From the NCBI RefSeq assembly GCF_001640805.2, contig NC_066838.1:19526749-19590748 (forward strand): a DNA stretch of 64,000 nucleotides, read 5' to 3'. The position numbers and the translations under genes were made by a program. The notes under the pieces are model-generated. The model had not been told where the DNA came from, did no database searches, and saw only the letters and a program-made list of their open reading frames with translations. Below, in pieces: positions 1 through 19,173 of the stretch; the stretch's first letter is position 1, and the number at the start of each line of letters is the position of its first letter. The stretch is from Lates calcarifer. Taxonomy: Eukaryota; Chordata; Actinopteri; Centropomidae.

Positions 1-2330
1 ACCCATTAATAATCATATTCATAATAATGGCGATAATCACAAACTTTTACTATTATTACTTTATGTTTAACGAAAAATGGCTCTACAGTACTTACTAGTA
101 CTTACTAGTATAAGTACTTCTTAAGTATCAAAAGTAAAATTATTAAGCAGGAAGAATGACCCGTCAGATGTGTATTATTATATTATTATATTGTTGTGTG
201 CAAAAGCTTGGGCACCCCTCAACAAATTACATATTTTCTTGATTGAAGTGAAAGGACGTAAGTAATCCCCGCAGTAAACGTTAAATCACTGTTACTTTTT
301 ACTTTATAAACTATAATAAAATAAAATAAAAATATATTAAGAAACAGCAATTGTGGCATGTGTATAAGTTGATGTTCCCCATTAAGCCAGCTCTTAGTAA
401 ACCCTCCTTTGGCAGGAGTTATCCATGCTTATTCTTATTAGATTTTTTACATCTTAATCTGCAAATGAAGTAATTGTAGGTATGAAATTAAAACACTTAA
501 GTTGGCTACAGTACCTCAGAACTGTACTGAAATACTTAGGTTGCACAGCAGGGGTGGAAAGTAAAATTTTGACATGCTTGTTCTTTACTTGAGAATTTCT
601 ATTTCATGCTACTTTATACTTCTACCCCATTACAATTGAGAGGGAAATACTGTAGTTTTTACTTCACTACATTGATTTGACAAATAGATTTGCTAGTAAA
701 TATCAAATTATTTATCTACAATATAACATATTAATAATACAAAATATAATCAACAAATAAATAATTGTGTCGTTACAACCTATATTAAGTAGTTAAAGTG
801 GCCCCACCTTTACAAGCTGCAGTATTTGATTTAATGCATCAGTAATTACTATCTAATAATTAAAATGGATATCCCAAAATTGACTATTCTGCATAATTAG
901 TTTTGGTTAAGTGTATTTTGATACTAATCATAGACAGTCTATGATACTAACAATAAAATATTTTTACCTGAGAAAAATATTGAATGCAACATTTTTACAT
1001 TTAGCAGTTTACTTCTACACTGTGCAGAACTACTTTACAGGAGTGAAAACTTTTTCCACCACTGTTAAACTGTAATTAAACATAGCATTTCATATGCTGA
1101 TTTTATAAATCAGGTGTGAGGGACTTTCCTCGTTGAATTCATTTCAAAATGAGTCAGTGTGACTAAGTTAGACAGTCGATAATGAAGCGGGTTTTAATAA
1201 AAGCTATCAGATTAATCCGAGCCAGAGTCACCCTCTTATAGATACATAACGACTGTCATCTCTACGCTTTTATTTTAATGTGCTTCAAGGTGACAACAGG
1301 AAACTGATGTTGCTGGTTACAGTCCCCTTCTCGGAAATGACAGTGAGGAAATCAGGCCTGAAGAGGAAGTATGCTAATATTCTGGGCCGCGGAGCCTGTA
1401 GGCTTCTGGGTCCTAACGCCGACAGATGCAGGATTGAAAGTTACATTACTACAAAATCTTACTCAAGTATAAATACTGCATTATTAGTATGATTACTTCT
1501 AGTAAATACAACACATTTTACTGTTTTACTTGCTCTCGAGCTTAGACAACACGAACTGGCTAATACTGGATCCTGAGAACCATTTCATTATGAAAGCAAA
1601 CACACCAATATGATATCAATTCCTCTACAGCGCAGTGATGATCTCTGAAGGTCCTTGGGCTTAAGGGTTTCTTGAATATTACAAGAGAATGAAGTTCAAA
1701 CTTACCATAAGTATAACACAAAACACACTTAACAGCCACTTTAATAGATACACCTGTGCAATCCGATGAAATCCAAAGCAGCTATTTACCATTGAGTCTT
1801 TTATGACATGGACAATGGGCCCTGTGTGCTTCACTGAAAGAGATGCTACACAACTTCAGAGAAACACAAAATGACCACAGAGACACTAAACAACCAGACA
1901 GCTGCAAAATGACAAGAAGAAGACACAATCTGGCCACAGAGAAATGCAAAATGACCACAGGGGAATGCAAAACAATTACAAGATGTAAAACCACACAAGA
2001 AGCAAAGCAACCACAGACACAAAAAATGAATCTAAAAAGATGCAAAAACAAATAGAAAAAAAATCCAGATGCTGGGATGGGGACCTGTATATTGACTTAA
2101 GTGCAAAATATGTTACTTCTCATCTGTCAGCAGGCACAAAGCAAAGTTAAGGGTGCAAGCCAAACTTGCTCCCTCAACTCCCTGAGTGATTTTGCATTCT
2201 GTCCCAAATTATCTTTTCCAATGATACTGGGGGTTAAACCTTACAAGAATAAAACACAAGTCAAATGCCATTTACAAAAAAAGGCATTTAAAATGATTCT
2301 TAAACAGTTTATTAGAAAGATGTAGACAAT
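1..2330. other. Intergenic, AT-rich, repeat-bearing
   Basis: No gene can be supported here. The stretch lies beyond the likely 3' end of the minus-strand ptges3 gene. It is AT-rich and contains one dispersed repeat copy, annotated separately. The short open frames have no recognisable protein similarity or splice context and look like chance. The rest is unassigned. Confidence 0.6.
550..1066 (+). repeat. Dispersed teleost repeat, near full-length copy
   Basis: The sequence begins with GGGTGGAAAGTAAA and ends with TTTTTCCACCACTG, so the ends are inverted (GTGGAAA against TTTCCAC). Internal landmarks such as TGCTACTTTATACTTCTACC, GAGAGGGAAATACTG and CTATTCTGCATAATTAG belong to an AT-rich non-coding element that recurs widely in fish genomes. 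A second copy in opposite orientation lies near 62700-62918. The inverted ends suggest a non-autonomous DNA transposon. The family name was not checked. Confidence 0.6.
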
Positions 2331-2379
2331 AAAAAAAGAATTTCCACTGTAATTCAACATTACTTGTCTCCCCTTACAT

Positions 2380-2385
2380 TTTATT
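2380..2385 (-). terminator. ptges3: Candidate polyadenylation signal of ptges3
   Basis: TTTATT on the plus strand reads AATAAA on the ptges3 strand, about 950 nt past the ptges3 stop. A 3' UTR of roughly 1 kb would fit the gene. Another AATAAA lies slightly further on (near 2308). The choice between them is inference. Confidence 0.35.
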
Positions 2386-3333
2386 GACAGTGCAAATAGA
2401 ATTTGGTCATTACATGTCACCATATCGTTCCTGACACTCCCTCGCCAACAGGGAAGGGTATATTCCGGATGAACAAACAGAAAGAACCTGGAGGATAGTA
2501 ACAAACCACATGATGCTGAGGCCCAACCAAGCTTCAAGCCTCTGTATCAGCTGCAAAACATTTCACCTTGCTTCTGCAGTCTAACATGGGTGTACATGTT
2601 AGGTGGGTATGGAGAGAAGAACTGTTAAAGATACTTAATATGTGGAATTCATTCAGATTACCAAAGTAGGTGATCACTGGGAAGATGCAAATATTTCTGC
2701 AAAGATGTCAGAATATTCCAATTTTACAAACATTAAACAAGAAGTAAAGGGAAACATGTAAGCTGGAAGGTTAAGCTACGGAAACAAAGACTGGCTTCCT
2801 GGATATCTAATTCACGGCACATGGAAGGCTTTAGAGGAACCCAATCAATAAATGCATCTAATTCTTCTGATGTACATAGCTAGTGTTTTCATCAAATCAT
2901 GAGATAAACTACACTGGTCAACTAACTTAAAACCACAACATTGGGAATGGGTGGGCCTAATCATTTTAAACCACAATTCATTTGAAAACAAATTTTAAAT
3001 CTCTTAACACGTATTGCTCAGTTGAGGACAACTATACAGCTTTTTCCGACAAATAATGTGTGCTTAGTTGTAATATTTAACAGTAAAACAAGATACCCAA
3101 AAGGTGCAGTACAGCAAATGGAAGTGGAGATAGCTGCTCTGTACAATACCATGCATATCAACCTTCAGTGGACTGATCGGTCAAGAGTTTGGAGCTGAGG
3201 CTATGGATTTAAATATGACTACTGACTCATATGTACAGTTGTTTGTCACTGCCTTCAATTTTCAAGATATACATTTGTTAAGATTCCTCTTGCCCTCTGT
3301 TCTTCCATTTTCTTTCCAGAGTCTTACAGTCTT

Positions 3334-6300
3334 CTACTCCAAATCTGGCATTTCTGAAAGTAAAACAGAAGTAACATTTAGCCTTCCATCCAAACAAGCG
3401 TATACATGTACGGTTGTAATTTGTGTTTGTTCTAAAGGCTCATCAACACTTACTCTCATCATCGCTATCTGCAGACTCATCCTGCAAAGACAAAAAGTTA
3501 CAAGATAAGGTTGAAAAATGTTACACAAGAGCATCTGGTGCAATGTTTCAACAAGAGTTCACTACAAGATTACGGACAATGACATATCAACTGCTTTATG
3601 GTTCGTTTTTATTCACAAATATAATTTTAATGCTTAGAAGTCCAAGAGGGAAAAAAGAAAAGGATTCTTACGTCATCTGCACCATCTAGATCGGGTAGGT
3701 CATCCTCTCCTCCCATGTTGTTCATCATCTGTCATACAACACCAACAGTGTTAAAGCCATGTTATCGCTTTTAATCTTTTACATCTTTCTCAGTTTAAGG
3801 TTCATGAGTCAATAGTCTCATTTGTCAAGCTGGTACTCAGTTACAGGCGGAATGACAGGACAGGTGTCTGCATTTGAGAAGCTGGCTGGTAGACAAACTT
3901 TGCAGAACTGTATAATTGAATTTTCCACATCACCTTAGTAGTAGATCTAGGCAATACTAGAGTGTAGGGACGCACTAATCTTATTTCCTGTTAGTGATTA
4001 TTGGCCAATATCAAGTACCAACTCAATACCAGCTGCCATTTTTTTTACTCTGTCTTGGTAAAGTGATTATTTTGGAGGCATTTTTGACAGGAAATGAAGC
4101 GAGATGAGGAGCGACAATAGTTCCCGGTCTGATGCAAAATGATGCAAATAGATGCTGCCATTCATAGTCAACTGTGTTCTCCTTTTTTCATTCTCAGTAT
4201 CTCAGTTGAACACAGATTAGGACTATTTCATGCCAAGTGTGCAATGATCAGTAATACTGGAAAATATACATATAAAATTAAGATTGGTATCATCAGGTTA
4301 CATTAAAATGCAATGTTAAAAAACAGTCAAAAATGCTAATTTTACCATCTTCTTGGCCACATGCCAATTGTGGGTTTTTAGTGTGTGTAATTTTTACTGA
4401 CTGTATTAAAGCTGATAAAACAATTCAGAAAAAGCTCTCAGTCATGTTTATAACTCATGTTAATCATAGCGCTTACATCTGAGAATTGATCGAAGTTGCC
4501 CATCTCCTCTTCTGAGTCATCCTCCCAGTCTTTCCAGTTGTTGAAGTCGACACTGAGCCAACTCAGCTATGAAAACACAAAATCAATGTCTCTTATTTGA
4601 TGGATTTGATGCAATTAATCTAATTTTAATTATTCTAATGTTGTGCATCATCTTACCTTTAACTGTTAGTATTTCAAATGACACAATGTCCTTTAAATTT
4701 AATGATCGTGTTTGTCTGTGTATGACTGACCTTAGCCTTCTCTTTTGTTAGCCTTGGCCACGCCTTCCCCGGCTGTGCTTTTCGTAAATAGCACAACACT
4801 GAGCGATCTGTGCGTTTGTGTTTGGATTCCTGTGAACAGAAAACACAGCAGTGTATGATCAATTTCCAGCTACATTTTGTACAATCCCATCTGCAGTATT
4901 ATATGAAAGCAATGACTCAGACAGCCAGTGTAGCTTACATTTTCGTCAATAGCTTCAAAAAGGTCTATTTCGTTCTCATGTTTGACATTGTCAGTTCCTC
5001 CAAGACAACTGTGAAGGGAAAAAAAACAAAAACAAAAACATATATGCCATATGTTAAGCCAAGTGCAGATTCAAACTCTGAAAATCTCAGAATTACCATG
5101 TTACTCAAGCCATAATTTTACTCCACCTGAAGAAATATACAAGAAAACTACAGAAAACACTTGGAGTGAAATAAAGCCATAACTGCACCTGCTCTTTTAT
5201 TTCAATTTACATTGTGTTAAAGCATTTTTGCAGCAATTTCCTACTATGTCATCAATCCCCTTTTAATTAAGCCTGTTCCAAGCTTCCTGTATTATTATTA
5301 AAATAATTACGGGCTGTGACATGCCCTCTTTTTACTTGGATGTGTGTGTGTTTCTGCTGCCTTCCTCCCTCCCGGCATCCAGTTTCCTGTTACACTCCCA
5401 ATTGGACACTACTTTTGTCCTTGTCTCAGACACATCCAAGGTGTTCCAACTTCAAACATATCCATATTTTGGCTATAATAAAATCAAACATGTTTGACAA
5501 CAGTTTGAAGAACATCTCATGACAGGGTGAAGACAGATCTCAGAGTCACTTGAGCTAAAGGACCTGTTGTGATGGACAGGAGTGCAGTCTACTTTAAACT
5601 GTTTCAAAAGCCATGAGGCAAACATACCTGAAACCACACTTTGTTTTATCAAAATTGACTTTAACATCTTTGCTGTCTGCTACACAGAACTCTATAAAAA
5701 CAGAGTCCCTCCTGTCGTACCACTTGGCAGTTGCTGGATGCCTGTGAAAAGACAGAAGACACAAAAACATGAACACATGTAATCAGTAATGGTTTTCAAT
5801 GTAGAACTGATTTTTAAAAAAAGACAGCAGTGACATTAGAAACCTCTCTTTCCCACTTGCTGTAAAACAGTAGAGCTCATCAGATCTGCTATTTACGTAA
5901 AAAAAAATACATAATACATCAGTTCTGTTGCGAGGTGGGCAAGTCCTCAGGCGCAACAGCCTGCCATCAAAAAGCCCATGTATCAGGTTGCAACAGAGCA
6001 TCCAGTTTCAGAGTGCTCCTGTATCAAGAAGCCTTGAAAGTGAAACATCTCTGCATACTAAAACGTGACAAGTCGAATTAACAATACGTTTTGGATGAGT
6101 TCAAGCTTTCCTATACATTACACATATTACTGAGTCAGAGACAATAAGTGGATTAATCAAATAGTCAACAGACAGTAAAATAAATAAATACACATATTGT
6201 ACAAAAATACATGCATATTTATATAAAATTAATTAGAACTTTTTTACAATAATTGGTTAATGATTTAAATTCAGTTTTGCTTGCAATTACAAGCAAAAAT

Positions 6301-7379
6301 GCAAAATATTCCTTGGGGAAAAGGAGCAGCTGGATGACATCACCTTAGACTACGCAATTAACTGACTGATGATCAACACTGACACTAATCATTTGTTACA
6401 GCCCTACTTTGCAACTGCAAATATTTGGCATTTTTGCTTTGAAGATGACTATTCGGTCAAAGTAGTTTCTTATTTATTTCATGTTGATCTGTTAATGGAT
6501 GAACTGTAGCAGCTCTACCCACTGATATGGTAAGTTCAGTGATCAATCTTAACTTGACAGGTGCAGCAGCAACACATGACAGAAGAACAGGGAAGAATTT
6601 GTCTTTTTTACCCCACTAAAACCAAAGAAAACGTATTAAATGCTAATGTGATTGTTACACAAACTTACTGTTAACTCTATCACTGAGCAGTTAGACCTCC
6701 AGTAAACTAATCAATACCGACTCACTGATCTCTGCGAAGAGTTTGGATTTTTTTGGATGTAGTTAAGAGTGATTTAATCAACTGCATGTTTACGAATACT
6801 ACACTCCTGTAAGTATTAAACTGATAGCCTCATTGGACAAATCCTCTTAATGATCGTGGACCAATATAAAGCTAGCGTTTAACACACGTTTGTTTCTCAC
6901 TCTCTTCACAACTTTGTGATCAAGCTACTAATTACTGATAGTTCCAGCTTTGATGTTGACATTCCCTTTTCTCCTATTTAATGGGAATATCGTGACTTCT
7001 GACACAGGTATGATGTTAACCTAATGATCAATGAACACTCTGCTAGCGAAGCTAACAACGCTGACGTTAGCCGCTACGTTAGTTTTGCCATGCGGTGCAC
7101 CTGACTCAATCCACAGGCAAAAGTAGCTGCCTTTTCAGCTAATGTGGGGTATCCGTGTCTGCAATAACACCTGCCGTGGTTAACGTGTTATTTATCCCTC
7201 TTAACTAGGTAGCGAGTTACCGCTAGCTTACAGTTCCCCTCGGCAAGGCCAACCTCCCGCCTTTGCGAAAGCATGTTGTCAGGCGGCTAACGTTAGCTAG
7301 CTACCTAGCTAGCTATGCATGTTGTACTATCGCACTTTCCCTCCGTTGTACGCTCTCGTTAATTTCCCACAACTTACAT
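3334..7379 (-). CDS. ptges3: Prostaglandin E synthase 3 / HSP90 co-chaperone p23
   Basis: p23 binds the ATP-bound N-terminal domain of HSP90, stabilises the client-loaded complex, and has cytosolic prostaglandin E synthase activity. Coding exons, in transcript order: 7379-7378 (only AT of the start codon), 5741-5628, 5008-4939, 4829-4731, 4566-4477, 3728-3672, 3481-3454 and 3353-3334. They join in frame to 159 aa (human 160). The protein opens MHPATAKWYDRR; a CS/p23 fold spans about residues 3-110 and includes the p23 signature WPRLTKEKAK. The C-terminus is the usual acidic, unstructured tail (GGEDDLPDLDGADDESADSD) ending KMPDLE. Oddity: the first intron falls between T and G of the ATG, with donor GTAAGT at 7377. 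It lies next to naca, as in human 12q13. Teleosts have two paralogues; which one this is cannot be told here. Confidence 0.95.
6131..6410. repeat. Dispersed GATTAATC-family repeat in ptges3 intron 1
   Basis: The stretch carries GTGGATTAATCAAATAGTC near its start and CACTAATCATTTGTTACAGCCC at its end. This is the diverged layout of a fish repeat whose ends read AGAGCTGAAACGATTAGTCG and CGTTAGTTGCAGCCC. Other copies in the window are at 30897, 31838, 32125, 58850 and 63775. Boundaries are approximate because this copy is old. Confidence 0.45.
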
Positions 7380-7560
7380 GTCTAGGCGTGAAGTGAGCCT
7401 CTTTTTCGCAGATAAAACAGTCTTGTGAGAAGAATGGTAATGCCTGCAAAAAAAGAAGGAATGCTGCCCACACACACTCACACACAACCAATGCAAACGC
7501 CTTTATCCTGTGGAGTGATTCCGGATCTTCTTGCGTATCTCGGGATAAGAATTTCAGTCT
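7378..7560 (-). promoter_or_regulatory. ptges3: ptges3 first exon (5' UTR) and core promoter region
   Basis: The first exon ends at 7378 with the AT of the start codon followed by donor GTAAGT. Sequence upstream on the minus strand is richer in CpG than its surroundings and has no clear TATA box, as expected for a housekeeping chaperone gene. The transcription start cannot be placed, so the upper boundary is approximate. Confidence 0.5.
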
Positions 7561-10160
7561 TGACGCAGCACGAGCGTACTAGACGTTTCTAGAGCTTTCA
7601 GCCACAGCTGCGGGTGATGTAAAGAAGGCAGCCACAAATTTAATGAGATTCTCCACGGTCCCCGGGCCACCCAGGATGAGCACCTCAAATAGCCTAATCC
7701 ATCCATCGAATTGATGACAATACAATAAAATTCTATTAATTTTTAATGATTTTATTAAATTTTTGTTTGCTTTTAGAACTCTTGTCAGTATAGGTGCTTT
7801 TACCAAGTGTACCACAAACAGGTAAACATCTGAAATATATGACAGTAATCAAGATATATTCTGATAAGGCACCATTTATTAAGGGTGTAAAAACTGTCTT
7901 TATTACTGGCTAATAAGCCATTTACTCATGATTTATGAATCACTTAAAAGCCATAAGCACAACTTTTGGGTTGCCAGATTGGGGTAAATCCTCCTCCAAC
8001 TTTTGTTTTTCTAGCAAGCTGTTTAATTTTCTAGGAAAGCAGTTTGATCACTCACCCTCTGGAGAAGAGCTGTAGAACATATGGCCCAACCTATTAACAT
8101 TTTTAACTACAGACTTGTTGGACTATAGAACCCTTTATTAATAATTTATTGACATTTAAAGGCAACAGCCTGACTTCTGCTGAGGCTTGTTACGTTTACC
8201 ATTACCCATTACGTTTGATTAATGCCGTACTAACATTTATATAACATACATGATAACTTAATAATTGATGGCATGGAGGGCTCTCCTCAATGTATTTAAG
8301 AGCTAACAAGGTGTCATGGTGAAGGAGGACTTTCGTTGTCATTATGTATGAAATTTATCTGATCTGTAAAGCATTAACAATATACTAACCATTAATAAAG
8401 CCATTAATTAAACCTCATCAAGTGTTTATCAGAGGGTGGTACCAATAATCATACTGGTCAAATTTTAAATGCACTGTTTAGTGTTTTCCACTTGTAAGGC
8501 TGCAAGACGATCAAGAAGTAGTTGCTGATTATTTTTCTGTCTGTTTGCTAAGTGGTTAAATAACTAATCATTTCAACTCTATCAACCTATACAGAAGTAA
8601 TCATTAAAGGTTTCAGGTTGTAAAGTAATGTAATCTGAGTGATTCAATCATCAATGATGAATCATTTTTCTTTTTTTCCCACATGCTTCTAAGTATATGC
8701 TTTTAACTGTGATCTAAGGGGAGCACAAATAAACTTTCCTCCTTCAGCAGATGAATGTGAAAACAGCCTTCTAAAGTCAAACCGCACATAAATGATCCTG
8801 CACAGTCAAGGTCAAACATCCAGCTCAGGCAACAATAAGCAGTTTATACCTCCCACTCTGTCTCCAATCAACTGCAGGCCTTCACATTTTTGTCTGTTTC
8901 TCTTTACAAAGTTTCTGCTTCAATTCCATTATCAGTCTAAAACCACAAAGATGGCCACAATAATTTGACCTTGTTTCACTGGGGATATTATATTAAAAAT
9001 GAAGCTGCATTTTTTTGGCTTCACTCCCCTGCCAACATTCATCTAATGAATCCAGGCTTACATACTTGTGCCATCTCCAAATAGGGCAGGTCTGCGGGGG
9101 TGTAGCATGGAGCAGTCACAGCTGGGTAGAAGGTGGGTGCAGCCATGCTGGAAGTTTGGGGGAGTTACCAGACTTCATATGAAGGTAATGAAACCTGATG
9201 TTATTAGTCTAAATATATATAATCTGTGTGGCTGTAGGATGGGTGTGTCGAGGTTCCTAAGTGTCTTTAACGGGTCCCTGCCAATTTTACACATCAAAGT
9301 CATTTTACCAGTCACAGCTGTGTGTTTATTGCAACTCAGAGAGGAAGTCTATCAAATAGCAGGAAATATTTGAAGTGTCACTCAGGTGTCTCAGTTTGGA
9401 CTCTGGGACTGCAAATGTTAACAAATTAGCCTGTGTCACAAACTTACTAAACAGACATTAGCAGTAGTATAGCATCCTTTTCAGGTGAGAAAATGCAGTC
9501 TCCAGTTTGGGTTCCTTGTTGTTCTACCAGGTCAAACCTCACCCCTCAAAACTTACTATGTGACTCAACTTATCCAATATTTCACATAAAAAAAAAATTA
9601 AAAAGAGGATAAGAATTGACAAGTCACAGGCAAGTCAGTCTACCTACAGTAGCCTGCAGTAATATACTTTGGTATATGTAAATTCAGTTATATTTTTAAT
9701 GTTTTAATTTTATTGTCTTTTAAAAGGCAATTTTAATGTTTTCTTCATGTCTTAATTTTCAGTGTATTTCTACTTCACTGTAAAGCACCTCGAATTTCCT
9801 TGTGTCTGAATGGAGCCATATAAATAAACTTGCCTTCTAAATTAATTATCCCAGCTGATTAAGACAAGTCTATTCTGCTCTGTTCAGCAATGTGTTGATG
9901 ATCAAGTCATGTCTCTATCCTCATGCAGATGAACTGATTGTGGGTGACAGGGCAGATAATTCATAGTTTAAAACATATGTAGTTTTGACTGCAAAACAAC
10001 AACAGGGTACATACATACATAGCATATACAAGAAGGAAGGAAAAATCCAAACTAGCATGTAGTCCCCCATCTAGTAATACCTGCCCAATCCCTGCCGACC
10101 AGGCCAAGCCAATAATCGCTCCACAACAAAAATTTTCACCACATTTCCCAATGAAAACTC
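7561..10160. other. Intergenic spacer between naca 3' end and ptges3 promoter
   Basis: I see no supported gene here. It contains a diverged GATTAATC-family fragment near 8496-8590 and a LINE-tail-like fragment near 9770-9840, annotated separately. The remaining sequence is AT-rich and unassigned. Confidence 0.6.
9770..9840 (+). repeat. LINE/SINE 3'-tail-like fragment
   Basis: The string CTGTAAAGCACCTCGAATTTCC, followed by GTGTCTGAATGGAGCCATATAAATAAACTTGCC, resembles the 3' tail shared by fish L2-like LINEs and their SINE partners (TGTAAAGCACTTTGAATTGCC ... TATATAAATAAACTTGCC). No reverse transcriptase frame remains. Assignment is from memory of the motif. Confidence 0.45.
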
Positions 10161-10186
10161 AAAATCTAATTTCGTCAAGCCACAAC

Positions 10187-10192
10187 TTTATT
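10187..10192 (-). terminator. naca: Polyadenylation signal of naca
   Basis: TTTATT on the plus strand is AATAAA on the gene strand, 81 nt downstream of the naca stop codon. This gives a very short 3' UTR, typical of abundant translation-machinery transcripts. Confidence 0.7.
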
Positions 10193-10272
10193 TCCATCTT
10201 GGGTATAAATTGTATAAACGAGCTTAGATTAAATCAGCAACCTTTCTTCAACTCCCCGTTGATAGGGTCCCA

Positions 10273-16993
<6,721 letters not shown>

Positions 16994-16998
16994 GGTTG

Positions 16999-18175
16999 CT
17001 GGTGAGAAAAAAAGCATAGGAAAAAAAAGACAACTTATAAGCTCAACCAAACTTCAAGTTGTGATTTCTTGTTTTGTCCTTGTTGCCCCCCCCCCAAACT
17101 ATACGTTTCATTATTACCCCTGACACTCTGAAAGCAACCTACAGCTATTGATTGTGTCATTTATAAGTAAATATGCCAGAGAAAGATTCTGGTAACAACT
17201 TTGCAAATGTATATATTTGCAGGTTTCCTGTAATAGTAGACTTAACATCTTGAATTTTTTCACTGTTGATCAGACAACAATACGTTCACATGGACTTCAG
17301 AGCATAATGGTAGCAGCCGTACAATACTTTTCTGATGAATTACTACCTTGATCAAAGTTGTCTGTGTACATACAGAACTCAAGTTTCAGATTTGTCTAAA
17401 TAAAATCATGCTAAGAATTAAAAGGGTGATTTCACCGTCCTCCCCTGCTCATTTAAACCATGAGACCAGGTCTAGCTCGAAATCCACCATGCTTACCCTT
17501 GTCAAATCCCGACCACATTATTAACCCCCTCAAAAAGTTGCGGACGGTTAAAAACACAGGTTCTGTTAAGTGAAGTCCGCGTATCGGAAGCTAACTTCAG
17601 TGTCGTTGTAGATAAAGTAAATTGGTCTAGCTTTTTTGGCACAGAACGGAACACTACGGGACTGGTTAACCAACTCTGACCAACTGAGCTGCATTTGTCA
17701 GAACCGGTTGAACAGGTGACGGAGCCCATGCTTTAGCTTGTGAGCTCCGTCTGTAACATTACTCTCAATTGAAGCAACGGTTGGCTAACGTTAGCTCGGG
17801 TGAGCTAACTGAGCTCTGTCAGCCTCAACAGCTTAACGACAAATAATTACGACAGCCAACACGTTCTCCTCCGGTTTAACGTCTTTAAAGTGATCAGCTC
17901 GTTGTCGCACCACTAAACCTTACATCTCCTGCCACACACTTCACTGCGGCCCTGACAGGCTGCTAGTGTAAACTGGTAGACATCATGTTCCCCCATTTTG
18001 AGCCGGTAATCGGTGACACAACGACACATATATTACGGAACAGAAGCATGGTAACGGAGCAATAGCTGTACCGGCATGTTAAGAGAACTTTAATCAAACA
18101 TCTGAAACCTTTAAACCAGACGATGATGTGTTAAAAACGGCTGGATGATGTTGGATTAGCAGCGGAGACACTTAC
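16999..18175 (-). other. naca: naca intron 1 (5' UTR intron)
   Basis: The intron separates the non-coding first exon (donor CG/GTAAGTG at 18175) from the exon carrying the ATG (acceptor CTCACCAG at 16999). It contains the palindrome GCTAACGTTAGC at 17784-17795 and a C-run near 17086-17095. Nothing else is recognised. Confidence 0.65.
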
Positions 18176-18260
18176 CGACTCGGGACGCTATATCCAAGAT
18201 GGCTGTGAGAGAGAACTTCTGACCCCCGCTTCACGGTAATATCCGCTTTACAGGCGTGTT
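18176..18260 (-). promoter_or_regulatory. naca: naca non-coding exon 1 and core promoter with YY1-type site
   Basis: Exon 1 ends at 18176 before a GTAAGTG donor. On the gene strand it contains GTTCTCTCTCACAG, a pyrimidine-rich stretch that could be a 5' terminal oligopyrimidine start, followed by GCCATCTTGG, the reverse complement of the YY1 core CCAAGATGGC. This arrangement is usual in ribosomal and translation-factor promoters. An ETS-like CCGGAAG lies just upstream. The exact start site is inferred. Confidence 0.55.
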
Positions 18261-18296
18261 TTCTTCTTCCGGGTTATTTAAAGACATAGTCGGTGT

Positions 18297-18312
18297 CCCC
18301 CCCCCCCCCCCC
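18297..18312. repeat. C16 homopolymer
   Basis: An uninterrupted run of 16 C lies about 50 bp upstream of the presumed naca start. It is likely length-variable and prone to sequencing error. Confidence 0.9.
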
Positions 18313-18913
18313 AATTATAGAGCGAGTCTGCTCCGTGAATTATCAGAATACTGTTTCTCAGCCATTTTACAAGCACTAATATAAAATACAAGTTTAAGTC
18401 ATAAAACTAGATTTTGACACACCTGTTTGAGATTAAAAATAAATGCACTTTCAGGTGGAGAATACAATGTACTGTATAATGTTCTATCTTTTCTTTGTCA
18501 CAGATGCCTGGGTTGGCCATTAATAATGTAATAATACTTAAAATAACACATTCAGGAAATTTGCAAAAGTGATTTCTAAAAAAAGACTTAATGAAATGCT
18601 ACAAACAGGGGAGCTGGTAAAAGTGGGTCCACATGTATATTTGTAAATGAAAAATGTGGGCAAATTTTTAAAAACTAGTTCTGACAGTTAGGACTAGTTA
18701 AAGGGACACTGTTGTTCAAAATAAGTATCAGTTGAAATCTTATATTTCTTGTTAAAAAACTTTATTGTCTCTAAGTTATGTAGCCCTTTACTGCTACATC
18801 AAACTACTTGCTCCTCAGATAACTAGACTTGACTGTTAAAACTAAATCTGTAAAACCTCTTTTGCATTAAAAGTGGAACAAGAATACAAGATTTTGAAAG
18901 TAGGAATACCAAA
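18313..18913. other. Short intergenic spacer between prim1 3' end and naca promoter
   Basis: About 600 bp separates the prim1 polyadenylation signal from the naca promoter. It is AT-rich with no gene. The string TTAAAGGGACACTGTTGTTC near 18698 resembles the start of a common fish repeat. Confidence 0.55.
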
Positions 18914-18919
18914 TTTATT
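18914..18919 (-). terminator. prim1: Candidate polyadenylation signal of prim1
   Basis: TTTATT (AATAAA on the gene strand) lies 255 nt past the prim1 stop codon. A second AATAAA lies further downstream near 18757. The nearer one is preferred by position only. Confidence 0.5.
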
Positions 18920-19173
18920 TTCACAAATGACTGTACAGTATCAAAATATAAGAAACATTGTATTAGGAAAATCCTACACTAAGCAGAGGATTATCTAAAT
19001 TATCAAATCTAAAAGTATAATAAAACAGATTTGGATTTAATAATTGGTCATCAGAAAAATAGTAATATTCAACCACAACATGAAGCCCCCAAAACAGGAC
19101 AGTTATAGACAGAGAGGTATTAACAGTGCCACTTCAGTGTGTCTGTGTCTGACTTTCTGATCGTGGATCCAGT

